From Micromonospora sp. H61 (GTDB taxonomy: Bacteria > Actinomycetota > Actinomycetes > Mycobacteriales > Micromonosporaceae): a stretch of 64,000 bases of DNA. The stretch is from NCBI RefSeq assembly GCF_018070325.1, contig NZ_JAGPXY010000027.1, forward strand, positions 20,401 through 84,400. Direction: 5' to 3'. The first letter of the stretch is position 1, and each line of letters starts with the position of its first letter. Shown piece after piece: positions 49,570 through 57,611 of this stretch. The notes beneath the pieces were generated by a model that had not been told where the DNA came from, made no database searches, and saw nothing but the letters and a program-made list of their open reading frames with translations. The position numbers were made by a program, and so were the translations under genes.

Positions 49570-51561
49570 TCAGTGCTCTTCGGGGTTGCCGTCGCTGTGC
49601 GGGTGGCGCCAGCGCTCGTGCGGCTTCGGCGCGTCCTCGGCGTCCTGCGGCGGGTCGCTCTGCTCGAAGCTCGGCCGGCGCACGCCCTCGGGCTCCGGCA
49701 CGTCCACCGGCCGGGCGCCGGAGCGCGGCGCCGGCTGGTAGTCGACCGCGTCGCGGGCGCCGTGCGCGCCCTCGGCGGACGGCGACTCCGGGGCGTGGTG
49801 TTCCATCCGGAGCTCCTCGGCGAAGTGCTGTGGCGGCTTGGTGGTGCGCTGTGGCAGGTCGCGGCCCAGATCGGCGACGAGCGGGCCGTACTTGAGGTCG
49901 AAGGCGGGGCGCTCGGAGCGGATCCGGGGCATCCGGTCGAAGTTGCGCAGCGGCGGCGGGCAGGTGGTGGCCCATTCGAGGGAGTTGCCGAAGCCCCACG
50001 GGTCGTCCACCGTGACCATCGCCCCGTACCGCCAGGACTTCCAGGCGTTGTAGATGAAGAAGAGGGTGGACAGACCGAGGATGAACGCGAAGATGCTGGA
50101 GATCGTGTTCAGGGTGGTGAAGCCGTCGGTGGGCAGGTAGTCGGCGTACCGGCGGGGCATGCCCTCGCTGCCCAGCCAGTGGTGCACGAGGAAGGTGCCG
50201 TGGAAGCCGATGAACATGGTCCAGAAGTGCGCCTTGCCGAGCCGCTCGTCGAGCAGGCGCCCGGTCATCTTCGGCCACCAGAAGTAGTAGCCGGCGAACA
50301 GGGCGAAGACCACGGTGCCGAACACCACGTAGTGGAAGTGCGCCACCACGAAGTAGCTGTCGTGGGTGTGCCAGTCGACCGGCGGGCTGGCCAGCAGGAC
50401 GCCGGTGAGGCCGCCGAGCAGGAAGGTGACCAGGAAGCCGATGGCGAACAGCATTGGCGTCTCGAAGGTGAGCTGGCCCTTCCACATGGTGCCGATCCAG
50501 TTGAAGAACTTCACACCGGTGGGCACCGCGATCAGGTAGCTCAGGATGCTGAAGAACGGCAGCAGCACCTGGCCGGTGGCGAACATGTGGTGCGCCCAGA
50601 CCGTCATCGACAGCACCGTGATGGCGATGGTGGCCAGCACGATCCCGGTGTAGCCGAAGAGCGGCTTGCGGGAGAAGACCGGGATGATCTCGGTGATGAT
50701 GCCGAAGAACGGCAACGCGATGATGTAGACCTCGGGATGGCCGAAGAACCAGAACAGGTGCTGCCAGAGCATCGGGCCGCCGGTGGCCGCGTCGTACACG
50801 TGCGCGTTGAGCAACCGGTCGGCCGAGAGCGCCAGCAGGGCGGCGGCCAGCAGCGGGAAGACGAGGATCACCAGCACGCTGGTGAACAGCATGTTCCAGG
50901 TGAAGATCGGCATCCGGAACATGGTCATGCCGGGCGCGCGCAGCGTGAGGATCGTGGTGATCAGGTTGACCGCGCCGAGGATGGTGCCGAGCCCGGAGAC
51001 GACAAGGCCGAGCACCCACATGTTCGCGCCCACCCCGGGGCTGTTCTCGACGCTGCTGAGCGGGACGTAAGCGGTCCAGCCGAAGTCCGCCGAGCCGCCC
51101 GGGGCGAGGAACCCGCCGACCACCATGAGGCCGCCGAAGAGGTACAGCCAGTAGGCGAGCGCGTTGAGGCGGGGGAACGACACGTCCGGTGCGCCGATCT
51201 GGATCGGCACGATGTAGTTGGCGAACCCGAACGCCGCCGGCGTGGCGAACAGCAGCAGCATCACCGCGCCGTGCGAGGTGAAGAGCTGGTTGTACTGCTC
51301 GGAGGAGAGGAACTGCATCCCCGGGCGGGCCAGTTCGGCCCGGATCAGCATCGCCTCCAGGCCGGCCAGCAGGAAGAACCCGAAGGAGGTCAGCAGATAC
51401 AGCAGGCCGATCTGCTTGTGGTCGGTCGTGGCGAGGAACTTGATCAGGGAGTTGCCGGGGACCGGCGTGCGTACCGCTCCCGGGAAGCCCCCGAAACGGG
51501 CCGGTGCCAGGATCGCCGGGCCCCGATCTCGACCGGGTTCTGTGGTTACCCGCTTGGGCAT
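49570..51561 (-). CDS. ctaD: Cytochrome c oxidase subunit I with long C-terminal tail
   Basis: 663 aa, polytopic inner-membrane subunit of the aa3-type oxidase that reduces O2. Heme and CuB ligands are visible: HGAVML (first heme a His region), VWAHHMF (CuB His pair), HPEVYIIALP (His-Tyr crosslink site) and VVAHFHYVVFG. The core ends near residue 545 (EWATTCPPPLRNFDRMP); the remaining about 110 residues are hydrophilic and rich in Glu, Pro, Arg and Asp, an extra tail not in standard CtaD. No ctaC or ctaE is adjacent, so this looks like an isolated extra copy. Confidence 0.93.
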   Translation of the reverse strand: MPKRVTTEPGRDRGPAILAPARFGGFPGAVRTPVPGNSLIKFLATTDHKQIGLLYLLTSFGFFLLAGLEAMLIRAELARPGMQFLSSEQYNQLFTSHGAVMLLLFATPAAFGFANYIVPIQIGAPDVSFPRLNALAYWLYLFGGLMVVGGFLAPGGSADFGWTAYVPLSSVENSPGVGANMWVLGLVVSGLGTILGAVNLITTILTLRAPGMTMFRMPIFTWNMLFTSVLVILVFPLLAAALLALSADRLLNAHVYDAATGGPMLWQHLFWFFGHPEVYIIALPFFGIITEIIPVFSRKPLFGYTGIVLATIAITVLSMTVWAHHMFATGQVLLPFFSILSYLIAVPTGVKFFNWIGTMWKGQLTFETPMLFAIGFLVTFLLGGLTGVLLASPPVDWHTHDSYFVVAHFHYVVFGTVVFALFAGYYFWWPKMTGRLLDERLGKAHFWTMFIGFHGTFLVHHWLGSEGMPRRYADYLPTDGFTTLNTISSIFAFILGLSTLFFIYNAWKSWRYGAMVTVDDPWGFGNSLEWATTCPPPLRNFDRMPRIRSERPAFDLKYGPLVADLGRDLPQRTTKPPQHFAEELRMEHHAPESPSAEGAHGARDAVDYQPAPRSGARPVDVPEPEGVRRPSFEQSDPPQDAEDAPKPHERWRHPHSDGNPEEH

Positions 51562-51685
51562 GGCTGCTCACCCCGTCGTGACGGCAGAAAGGACGGGCGT
51601 GCTCTACCCACCCTCGCACCATGTAACCAGCCAACGACGGTAATTTCGGGCAGATCGCCAGTACCGGCGCAAGCGCCTCGAACGG

Positions 51686-52414
51686 TCAGGTTGCCGGCAG
51701 CATCGCCCAGACGGCCTTGCCCTGCCCGGCTGGCACGCTGCCCCACCGCTGGGTCAGCTCCCGGACCAGCATCAACCCTCGCCCACCCTCGGCGTGCAGG
51801 TCCGTCCCGCCCGCACGGGCCTGGGCGCCGCTGCCGTCCACCACCGCCAGGTGCAGATACGGCCGCCGCAGGGTCACCGTCACCTGCATCGGCGTGCCGG
51901 CGTGGCGCACCACGTTGCCCACCAGTTCGCTGAGCACCAACGCGGCCGGGCCGGACGCGTCGGGCAGGTTCCACCGCGCGCACGCGTCGGTGACCAACTC
52001 CCGGGCCCGCCGGCAGGCCCCGGCCACCGGCTCCAGCCGGGCCCGCATCCGCAACGTGGACGTCGTGCCGGCCAACCGGGTCGCCTCCGCGCAGTCCGCG
52101 GAGACCGGGAGCACCCGGCACGTGGTCGACTCGGCCAGCCATCGTGCGGCGACCGGCGACGGGGAGCAGAGCAGCACCGGCACCGCCGGCCACTCCTCCG
52201 CCCGGCGGGCGGTCGCGGCGAACACGGACAGTGCCAACCTGTCCTCCACGCTCACCCCGGCCATGTCGACCACCAGCGCCTCCGGCTGGTCGACCAGCGC
52301 GTCGTTGAGCGCCCGGTGCACCGAGCGCATCGTGCCCAGGTGCAGGGGACCGGTGAGCCGGACGACCGCCACCGGTGCCGTGGTGCGCACCTCGCAGGTG
52401 ATCCCGCTCGACAT
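51686..52414 (-). CDS. STAS-HATPase fusion (partner-switching regulator)
   Basis: 242 aa. Residues about 1-115 form a STAS domain; residues about 125-240 a GHKL ATPase with N-box E163-x3-N167 (LSELVGNVVRH), G1 box DGSG (193-196) and GGRGLMLVRELTQRW. So an anti-sigma antagonist-like domain and an anti-sigma kinase-like domain are in one chain. The STAS phosphoacceptor position reads EDRLAL (57-62) rather than DSSG, so it probably cannot be phosphorylated. The sigma-STAS fusion lies 2.2 kb away. Start ATG 52414. Confidence 0.82.
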   Translation of the reverse strand: MSSGITCEVRTTAPVAVVRLTGPLHLGTMRSVHRALNDALVDQPEALVVDMAGVSVEDRLALSVFAATARRAEEWPAVPVLLCSPSPVAARWLAESTTCRVLPVSADCAEATRLAGTTSTLRMRARLEPVAGACRRARELVTDACARWNLPDASGPAALVLSELVGNVVRHAGTPMQVTVTLRRPYLHLAVVDGSGAQARAGGTDLHAEGGRGLMLVRELTQRWGSVPAGQGKAVWAMLPAT

Positions 52415-52561
52415 CGGCGCCTCAATTCGCTGCTGGGTCGGGATCTGCCAACTACCCTTGGCCGTTCCCGATCAAACCGGACCGACGACGGAGCGAGGCA
52501 GGTCACGCCCCGCAACCCCAGGTCAGGGACGGGTACGGCCGGTCGAGCAGAAGGTCGGCGG

Positions 52562-53020
52562 TCAGCGACGGGGCCGGCCGGTCAGGACGCCCAGTGCGAT
52601 CATGCCGACGCCGAGCCCCAGGTGCAGCCAGTCGTCGGCGTCGTTGACCGGCAGTACGTTCGCCCCGGTGTCGTGGTCCACCGCCAGCCCGTACAACCAG
52701 AGCACCAGGTAGACCGCGCCGCCGCCGATCAGGAACGCTCGAGCGCCGGTGACCGTCCGGGCCAACAGCAGACCCACCACCCCGTACGCCAGGTGCACCA
52801 GGTTGTGCAGCACCGACACCTGGAAGACGCCGAACAGGAACGCGCCCGAGTCGTGGCCGGCGAAGCGCAGCGCGTCCATGCCGGTGGTGATCCCCGGCAC
52901 GAAGCCGAGCACACCGACCAGCAGGAACAGCACCCCCACCGTCGCCGCCGCGCGCCGGACCGGCGGTTTGCCGTCGGCCGGGTTGGGTCGGGCCCGTGAG
53001 TGCGCCATCGGTCCGACCAT
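52562..53020 (-). CDS. DUF4383 membrane protein
   Basis: 152 aa from ATG 53020 (MVGPMAHSRARPNP), preceded by GAGGAGCCGGGA; ATG 53008 is the alternative. Four transmembrane segments at about 25-45, 62-84, 92-110 and 124-145. GVLGFVPGITTGMDALRFAGHDSGAFLFGVFQVSVLHNLVHLAYGVVG is typical of DUF4383. Function unknown. Confidence 0.85.
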   Translation of the reverse strand: MVGPMAHSRARPNPADGKPPVRRAAATVGVLFLLVGVLGFVPGITTGMDALRFAGHDSGAFLFGVFQVSVLHNLVHLAYGVVGLLLARTVTGARAFLIGGGAVYLVLWLYGLAVDHDTGANVLPVNDADDWLHLGLGVGMIALGVLTGRPRR

Positions 53021-53104
53021 TCCCGGCTCCTCGTCGCGCGGCGGGCATGAGCGCTGCCGGCTACCCGCTGGCGCGACCGGCAAACCGGCCGGCCCCGCCG
53101 TCGG

Positions 53105-54271
53105 TCAGGCCGGCAGCAACCTCGGCGCGCTCGCCGACTGCCGGACCCGCTCGTACAGCTCGACGTAACGCCGCGCCATCACCGCGGGCGTGAAGCGCTG
53201 CGCGGCCACCCGCCGGCACTCGTCGGGGTCGAGCAACTCGGCGGCGAGGACGAGGTCACCCAACTCCTCCTCGTCGGTGGTGAGCAGCCCGGTACGGCCG
53301 TGCTCGATCAGCTCCGGCAGGCAACCCCGGGCGGTGGCCACCACCGGCGTACCCAGGGCGAGCGACTCGACGACCGCAGTGCCGCCCGGCTCCTCCCACC
53401 GCAGCGGGAACAGCGACGCGCGGGCGCTGGCGAGCAGGTCGTCGCGCTCCTGGCCGGCCACCGTGCCGACCCAGCGGACCAGGTCACCGTCGACGTGCGG
53501 TGCCACCTCGTCGAGGAAGAACCGCACGTCCGGGTTCTGCCGGGCCTCGTCGCCGGCCGCGGCCAGGTCGGCCGGCCGATGGTACGGGCCGACAGGGCCG
53601 GCCAGCACCAGCGGAATACCGACCCGGTGCGCGAGCCGGGCACCCACGTCCTGCCCCTTGCCCGGGTTGATCCGGCCCAGGACGAGCAGGTGCTCGCCCT
53701 TGTCCGGTCGGGGCCGCCGGTCGGCGTCCACGGCGAGCGGCGTGGACAGGTGCACGTGCCCCACCGAGTGCTCCCGCAGCGCCAGCGGGGCGCGGGCCAG
53801 CTGCGACGCGGAGACGCCGTTGACCCGGACCCGGTCGCCGCCGTCCAGGCTGCCGTAGAGCGCCGGGTGCTTGGCCAGGTCCCAGTGCAGGGTGTGCAGG
53901 GTCGGCGGTCCGGCCGGCCCCATCGCGGCGAGGGTGGCCAGCCCGACCGCCTCGACGTGATCGTGCACCAGGTCGATGTCGTCGCGGGAGTGCAACTCCC
54001 GGACCACCCCGGCCAGGTGCGCCTGGGCGATCCCGCAGACCTGGTTGTACGGCCGCTGCAACGCGGCGAACTGCCCGTCGGCGAAGACCGAGATCTGCTC
54101 GTCCACCGGCAGGGTGCTGCTGCCCACCGAGGCGAGCACCACCCGTACGCCGAGTCGCCGCAGCTCCGGCACCAGCGTGGCGATGACGTTCTCGATGCCG
54201 CCGTAACCGGGCGGTGGCACCGACAGCCACGGGCCGGCGTTCATCAGCACGGTGAGGCTCGTCGCGCTCAC
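53105..54271 (-). CDS. Glycosyltransferase family 4
   Basis: 388 aa, GT-B fold. The N-terminal SVPPPGYGGIENVIATLVPELRRLG and the C-terminal LFPLRWEEPGGTAVVESLALGTPVVAT motif (GGTAVVESLALG with the conserved Glu) are typical of GT4 retaining enzymes. It starts with GTG 54271, overlapping the stop of gpgS by 4 bases (GTGA), so coupling is likely. Donor and acceptor are unknown; nearby gpgS suggests a phosphoglycerate-linked or glucosyl-type product. Confidence 0.85.
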   Translation of the reverse strand: MSATSLTVLMNAGPWLSVPPPGYGGIENVIATLVPELRRLGVRVVLASVGSSTLPVDEQISVFADGQFAALQRPYNQVCGIAQAHLAGVVRELHSRDDIDLVHDHVEAVGLATLAAMGPAGPPTLHTLHWDLAKHPALYGSLDGGDRVRVNGVSASQLARAPLALREHSVGHVHLSTPLAVDADRRPRPDKGEHLLVLGRINPGKGQDVGARLAHRVGIPLVLAGPVGPYHRPADLAAAGDEARQNPDVRFFLDEVAPHVDGDLVRWVGTVAGQERDDLLASARASLFPLRWEEPGGTAVVESLALGTPVVATARGCLPELIEHGRTGLLTTDEEELGDLVLAAELLDPDECRRVAAQRFTPAVMARRYVELYERVRQSASAPRLLPA

Positions 54272-55275
54272 GCGGCGGCCACCCGGCGGCGGGGCACCCG
54301 GTGGCGCAGTTCGGCCAACGGCGGGCGCTCCTCGATGGAAACGTCGCTGACAACGATCTCGCGGTCCAGGTTAGGCAGGGTGTCCGAACCACCGCGCCGG
54401 AACTGGGTCAGCAACGCCTCCGGCGCAAACCCGGGGGTCGCCCAGCCGCGCCGTTGCAGCCGCGACCATGCGGTCAACATGATCTGCGCGGACATCCGAC
54501 CCAGGGCGGCGGTGTCCTGGTGGCGGTGCTTGCGCTCACCGAGGTCGACCTGCGCCAGCGCGTCCAGGCCGACCAGGTCGAGCAGGTCGATCATCATGGC
54601 CGTCTCCACCCCGTACCCGGAGACGAACGGCACCTGGGCCAGCACGTCCCGGCGACCCGCGTACTCGCCGGCGAGCGGCTGCACGAAGCCGGCCAGCTCG
54701 GGCCAGAAGAGGTTGAGCAGCGGTCGGGCCATCAACTCGGTCACCCGGCCCCCGCCGTCCTGCTCCACGCTGGCGGTGCCCACCAGGGGCCGGTGGTAGA
54801 AGCCCTTCACGAAGTCGACTGACGGGTCGGTCAACAGCGGGCCGAGCAGCCCGCTCACGAAGTGCGGCCGGAACTCCCGCAGGTCGGCGTCGATGAACGC
54901 CACCACGTCTCCCTCGGCGGCGGCCAGCCCGGCCCAGAGCGCGTCGCCCTTGCCGGTGAGCCGGGGCAACCCCCGGGTCATCGCGTCCTGACTGACCACC
55001 TCCGCGCCCGCGGCGCGGGCCACCTGCGCGGTCCGGTCCGTCGAGCGGGAATCCACCACGATCAACTCGTCGACCAGGGCCACCCGATCCATCAGGTGCT
55101 CCCTGATGGTCGACACGATCGCGCCGACGGTGGCCTCCTCGTTGCGCGCCGGCAGCACCACGCTGACCCGGGTCTCACCCTTGGCGCGCATCAGCCGACG
55201 GGTCGGCCAGTCGGCCGCCGACGTAGTCCGGTACGTGGCCCACGCCTCCACCACCGGCGACACGCTCGATGTCAT
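54268..55275 (-). CDS. gpgS: Glucosyl-3-phosphoglycerate synthase
   Basis: 335 aa, GT2/GT-A fold. Motifs: VVLPARNEEATVGAIVSTI near the N-terminus, VVDSRSTDRTAQVARAAGAEVV, GKGDALWAGLAAAEGDVVAFIDADLREF with the metal-binding DAD, and YGVETAMMIDLLDLVGLDALAQVDLGERKHRHQD. These are the GpgS pattern; it makes glucosyl-3-phosphoglycerate from a nucleotide glucose and 3-phosphoglycerate, the first step to glucosylglycerate and methylglucose polysaccharides. ATG 55275. Confidence 0.9.
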   Translation of the reverse strand: MTSSVSPVVEAWATYRTTSAADWPTRRLMRAKGETRVSVVLPARNEEATVGAIVSTIREHLMDRVALVDELIVVDSRSTDRTAQVARAAGAEVVSQDAMTRGLPRLTGKGDALWAGLAAAEGDVVAFIDADLREFRPHFVSGLLGPLLTDPSVDFVKGFYHRPLVGTASVEQDGGGRVTELMARPLLNLFWPELAGFVQPLAGEYAGRRDVLAQVPFVSGYGVETAMMIDLLDLVGLDALAQVDLGERKHRHQDTAALGRMSAQIMLTAWSRLQRRGWATPGFAPEALLTQFRRGGSDTLPNLDREIVVSDVSIEERPPLAELRHRVPRRRVAAA

Positions 55276-55478
55276 ATCCCGCACGGGCACCCCTCCGTTC
55301 GTGCGTGGAAAAACCGAATTTGGTTGTTCCCATTCCTCATCACGCGCTAACCGCATTCTCGGCAACAGCTTGATCACAGCGGTGACGACAATTCGTTCCC
55401 GGGGGATGAACGTTTGATTGCGCACAGCTCAGGGGACTGCTCCCATCGCACATGAAACGTCTTCGAAGGGGTGTCGGG

Positions 55479-56489
55479 ATGCGGAACTGCCGGGTGGGTC
55501 TGGTCGGAGCCGGCGGCGTGGCGCAGCGTCACGCGCGGGTGCTGGCCGGGTTCGACGACGTCGAGCTGGTCGGGGTCACCGACGTCGCGCCGGAGGCCGC
55601 GTCCGCGCTGGCCGCACAGCACGGCGGGCGGGCCTGCGCCGACGTCGCCGAGCTGCTGGCCACCGAGCCGGACGCCGTGTACGTCTGCGTGCCACCGTTC
55701 GCGCACGGCCCCGCCGAGGAGGCGGTGATCGAGGCCGGGCTGCCGATGTTCGTGGAGAAGCCCGTCGCTGTCGACCTGAGCACCGCCGAGCGGATCGCCG
55801 ACCTGGTCGCGCGGCGCGGGCTGCGCACCGCCGTCGGCCACCACTGGCGCTACCTGAGCGTGCTCGACCAGGCCCGCGACCTGCTCGCCGACCGTCCGGT
55901 GCGAATGGTCAGCGGCACCTGGCTGGACAAGGTGCCCCCGGTGGCGTGGTGGTCGCGGCGGGACCGCTCCGGCGGGCCGGTGGTCGAGCAGGCCGCCCAC
56001 GTGCTCGACCTGATCCGCGTGCTGGCCGGCGAGGTCACCGAGGTCACCGCGTACGGCAACGGCACCCCACCGCCGGTCGACGGCGCCGACATCGACTCGG
56101 TGACCACCGCCGCGCTGCGCTTCGCCGACGGCGCGGTCGGCACGCTCAGCGCCGCCTGCGTCCTGGGCTGGAAGCACCGCGCCGGCCTGGAGATCCTCGC
56201 CGACGGGCTGGCCCTCGCGATCACCGAGGACGGGCTGTCGATCCGCGACGCCGACGGCGAACGACACGTCACCGCCGACCCGGAGGCTGCCCGGGTGGCT
56301 GTGGACCGCGCCTTCGTCGACGCCGTCCGCGGCATCGGCGACGACGTGCGCGTCCCGTACGCCGAGGCCCTCGCGACCCAGCGCCTGGCCCTCGCGGTGG
56401 CCGACTCGGCCCGTACCGGTGCCACGGTGCGGCTCACCACCGCGACCGCGCCGACGGCGCTCGCCACCGGGGTGACAGTCGATGCGTGA
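55479..56489 (+). CDS. Gfo/Idh/MocA-family oxidoreductase
   Basis: 336 aa from ATG 55479 (MRNCRVGLVGAGGVAQRHARV), which follows GAAGGGG; the ATG at 55452 would add nine basic residues. NAD(P)-binding Rossmann GAGGVAQRH at about 9-17, and catalytic EKPVAVDLSTAE near 96-107. It overlaps the next gene by 8 bases, so the two are one operon, divergent from gpgS. It probably oxidises a sugar or sugar alcohol. Confidence 0.86.
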   Translation: MRNCRVGLVGAGGVAQRHARVLAGFDDVELVGVTDVAPEAASALAAQHGGRACADVAELLATEPDAVYVCVPPFAHGPAEEAVIEAGLPMFVEKPVAVDLSTAERIADLVARRGLRTAVGHHWRYLSVLDQARDLLADRPVRMVSGTWLDKVPPVAWWSRRDRSGGPVVEQAAHVLDLIRVLAGEVTEVTAYGNGTPPPVDGADIDSVTTAALRFADGAVGTLSAACVLGWKHRAGLEILADGLALAITEDGLSIRDADGERHVTADPEAARVAVDRAFVDAVRGIGDDVRVPYAEALATQRLALAVADSARTGATVRLTTATAPTALATGVTVDA

Positions 56490-57570
56490 CAAGGTCGTGG
56501 TGGTCACCGGCCCCGGCCGGGTCGACCTCGTCGAGCAGGACGCCGCCCCGCCGCGCCCCGGCACGTTCCGGGTCGAGACGCTGTTCAGCGGTGTCTCAGC
56601 CGGCACCGAGCTGAGCTACGTCAAGGGCACGAACCCCTATCTGAACGTCACCTGGAACGCCGACCTGGGCCTGTTCCAGCCGGGCGCGGCCAGCACGCCC
56701 TACCCGGTGACCCGACTCGGCTACATGCAGGTCGGCCGGGTGGTGGAGAGCGAGACCCCGGCCGTCGCGGTGGGCACGGTCGGCGCGATGACGTACGGGC
56801 ACCGCACCGGCTGGCTGGCCGACCCGGTCGCCGAACGGTTCGTGGCGCTGCCCGACGACCTGGACCCGCTGCTCGGCGTGTACGTCGCGCACATGGGGCC
56901 GATCTGCGCCAACGGTCTGCTGCACGCCGCCGCCGACCTGCACGGCACCGACGTCCGTACGCTCGGCGACGGGGTACGCGGCCGACGGGTCGCCGTCGTC
57001 GGCGCCGGTGTCGTGGCGCTGCTGACGGCGTTGTTCGCCCGGCGCAACGGCGCAGCGTCGGTGGTGGTGCTCGACCCCACCCCGCACCGCCGCCAGGTCG
57101 CCGAGGCGCTCGGTCTGGAAACCCTCGACCCCGACGCTGACGACCCCGCGGTGGTGCTCAAGACCCGTTGGGCGCACACCGCCGGCGACCGGGGCGCCGA
57201 CGTGGTGTTCCAGTGCCGGGGGCAGGCGTGGGCGCTGCACCTCGCCCTGCGGCTGCTGCGGCCCCAGGGCACCGTCATCGACCTCGCCTTCTACCAGGGC
57301 GGCGCGGACGCGGTCCGCCTCGGTGAGGAGTTCCACCACAACGGGCTGTCGCTGCGTTGCGCCCAGATCGGCCGGGTGCCGCGCGGGCTCGCGCCCACCT
57401 GGGACCGCGAACGGCTCTCCGCCGAGACCGTCGACCTGCTCAGGACGTACGGCGACGCGATCCGCAAGCATCTCGTCTCGGCGGTGGTGCCGTTCGACGA
57501 GGCACCCGCCCTCCTCACCGACCTGGCCGACCGTCGCCGCCAGGAGCTTCAGGTGGTGCTCGCCGTCTGA
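56482..57570 (+). CDS. Zinc-type alcohol dehydrogenase-like (MDR) protein
   Basis: 362 aa, MDR fold. FSGVSAGTELSYVKGTNPY resembles the start of MDR catalytic domains, but the structural zinc CxxCxxC cluster is absent, as in the zinc-binding alcohol dehydrogenase-like subgroup found beside Gfo/Idh/MocA genes in actinobacteria. The Rossmann motif is VVGAGVVALLTALFARRNGA. Start ATG 56482 overlaps the upstream gene. Likely next step in the same pathway; its substrate is unknown. Confidence 0.83.
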   Translation: MRDKVVVVTGPGRVDLVEQDAAPPRPGTFRVETLFSGVSAGTELSYVKGTNPYLNVTWNADLGLFQPGAASTPYPVTRLGYMQVGRVVESETPAVAVGTVGAMTYGHRTGWLADPVAERFVALPDDLDPLLGVYVAHMGPICANGLLHAAADLHGTDVRTLGDGVRGRRVAVVGAGVVALLTALFARRNGAASVVVLDPTPHRRQVAEALGLETLDPDADDPAVVLKTRWAHTAGDRGADVVFQCRGQAWALHLALRLLRPQGTVIDLAFYQGGADAVRLGEEFHHNGLSLRCAQIGRVPRGLAPTWDRERLSAETVDLLRTYGDAIRKHLVSAVVPFDEAPALLTDLADRRRQELQVVLAV

Positions 57571-57611
57571 CCCGCCGTCGCCGCGTGCCGGGGGCGGCTA
57601 CCGTTCGCGAC

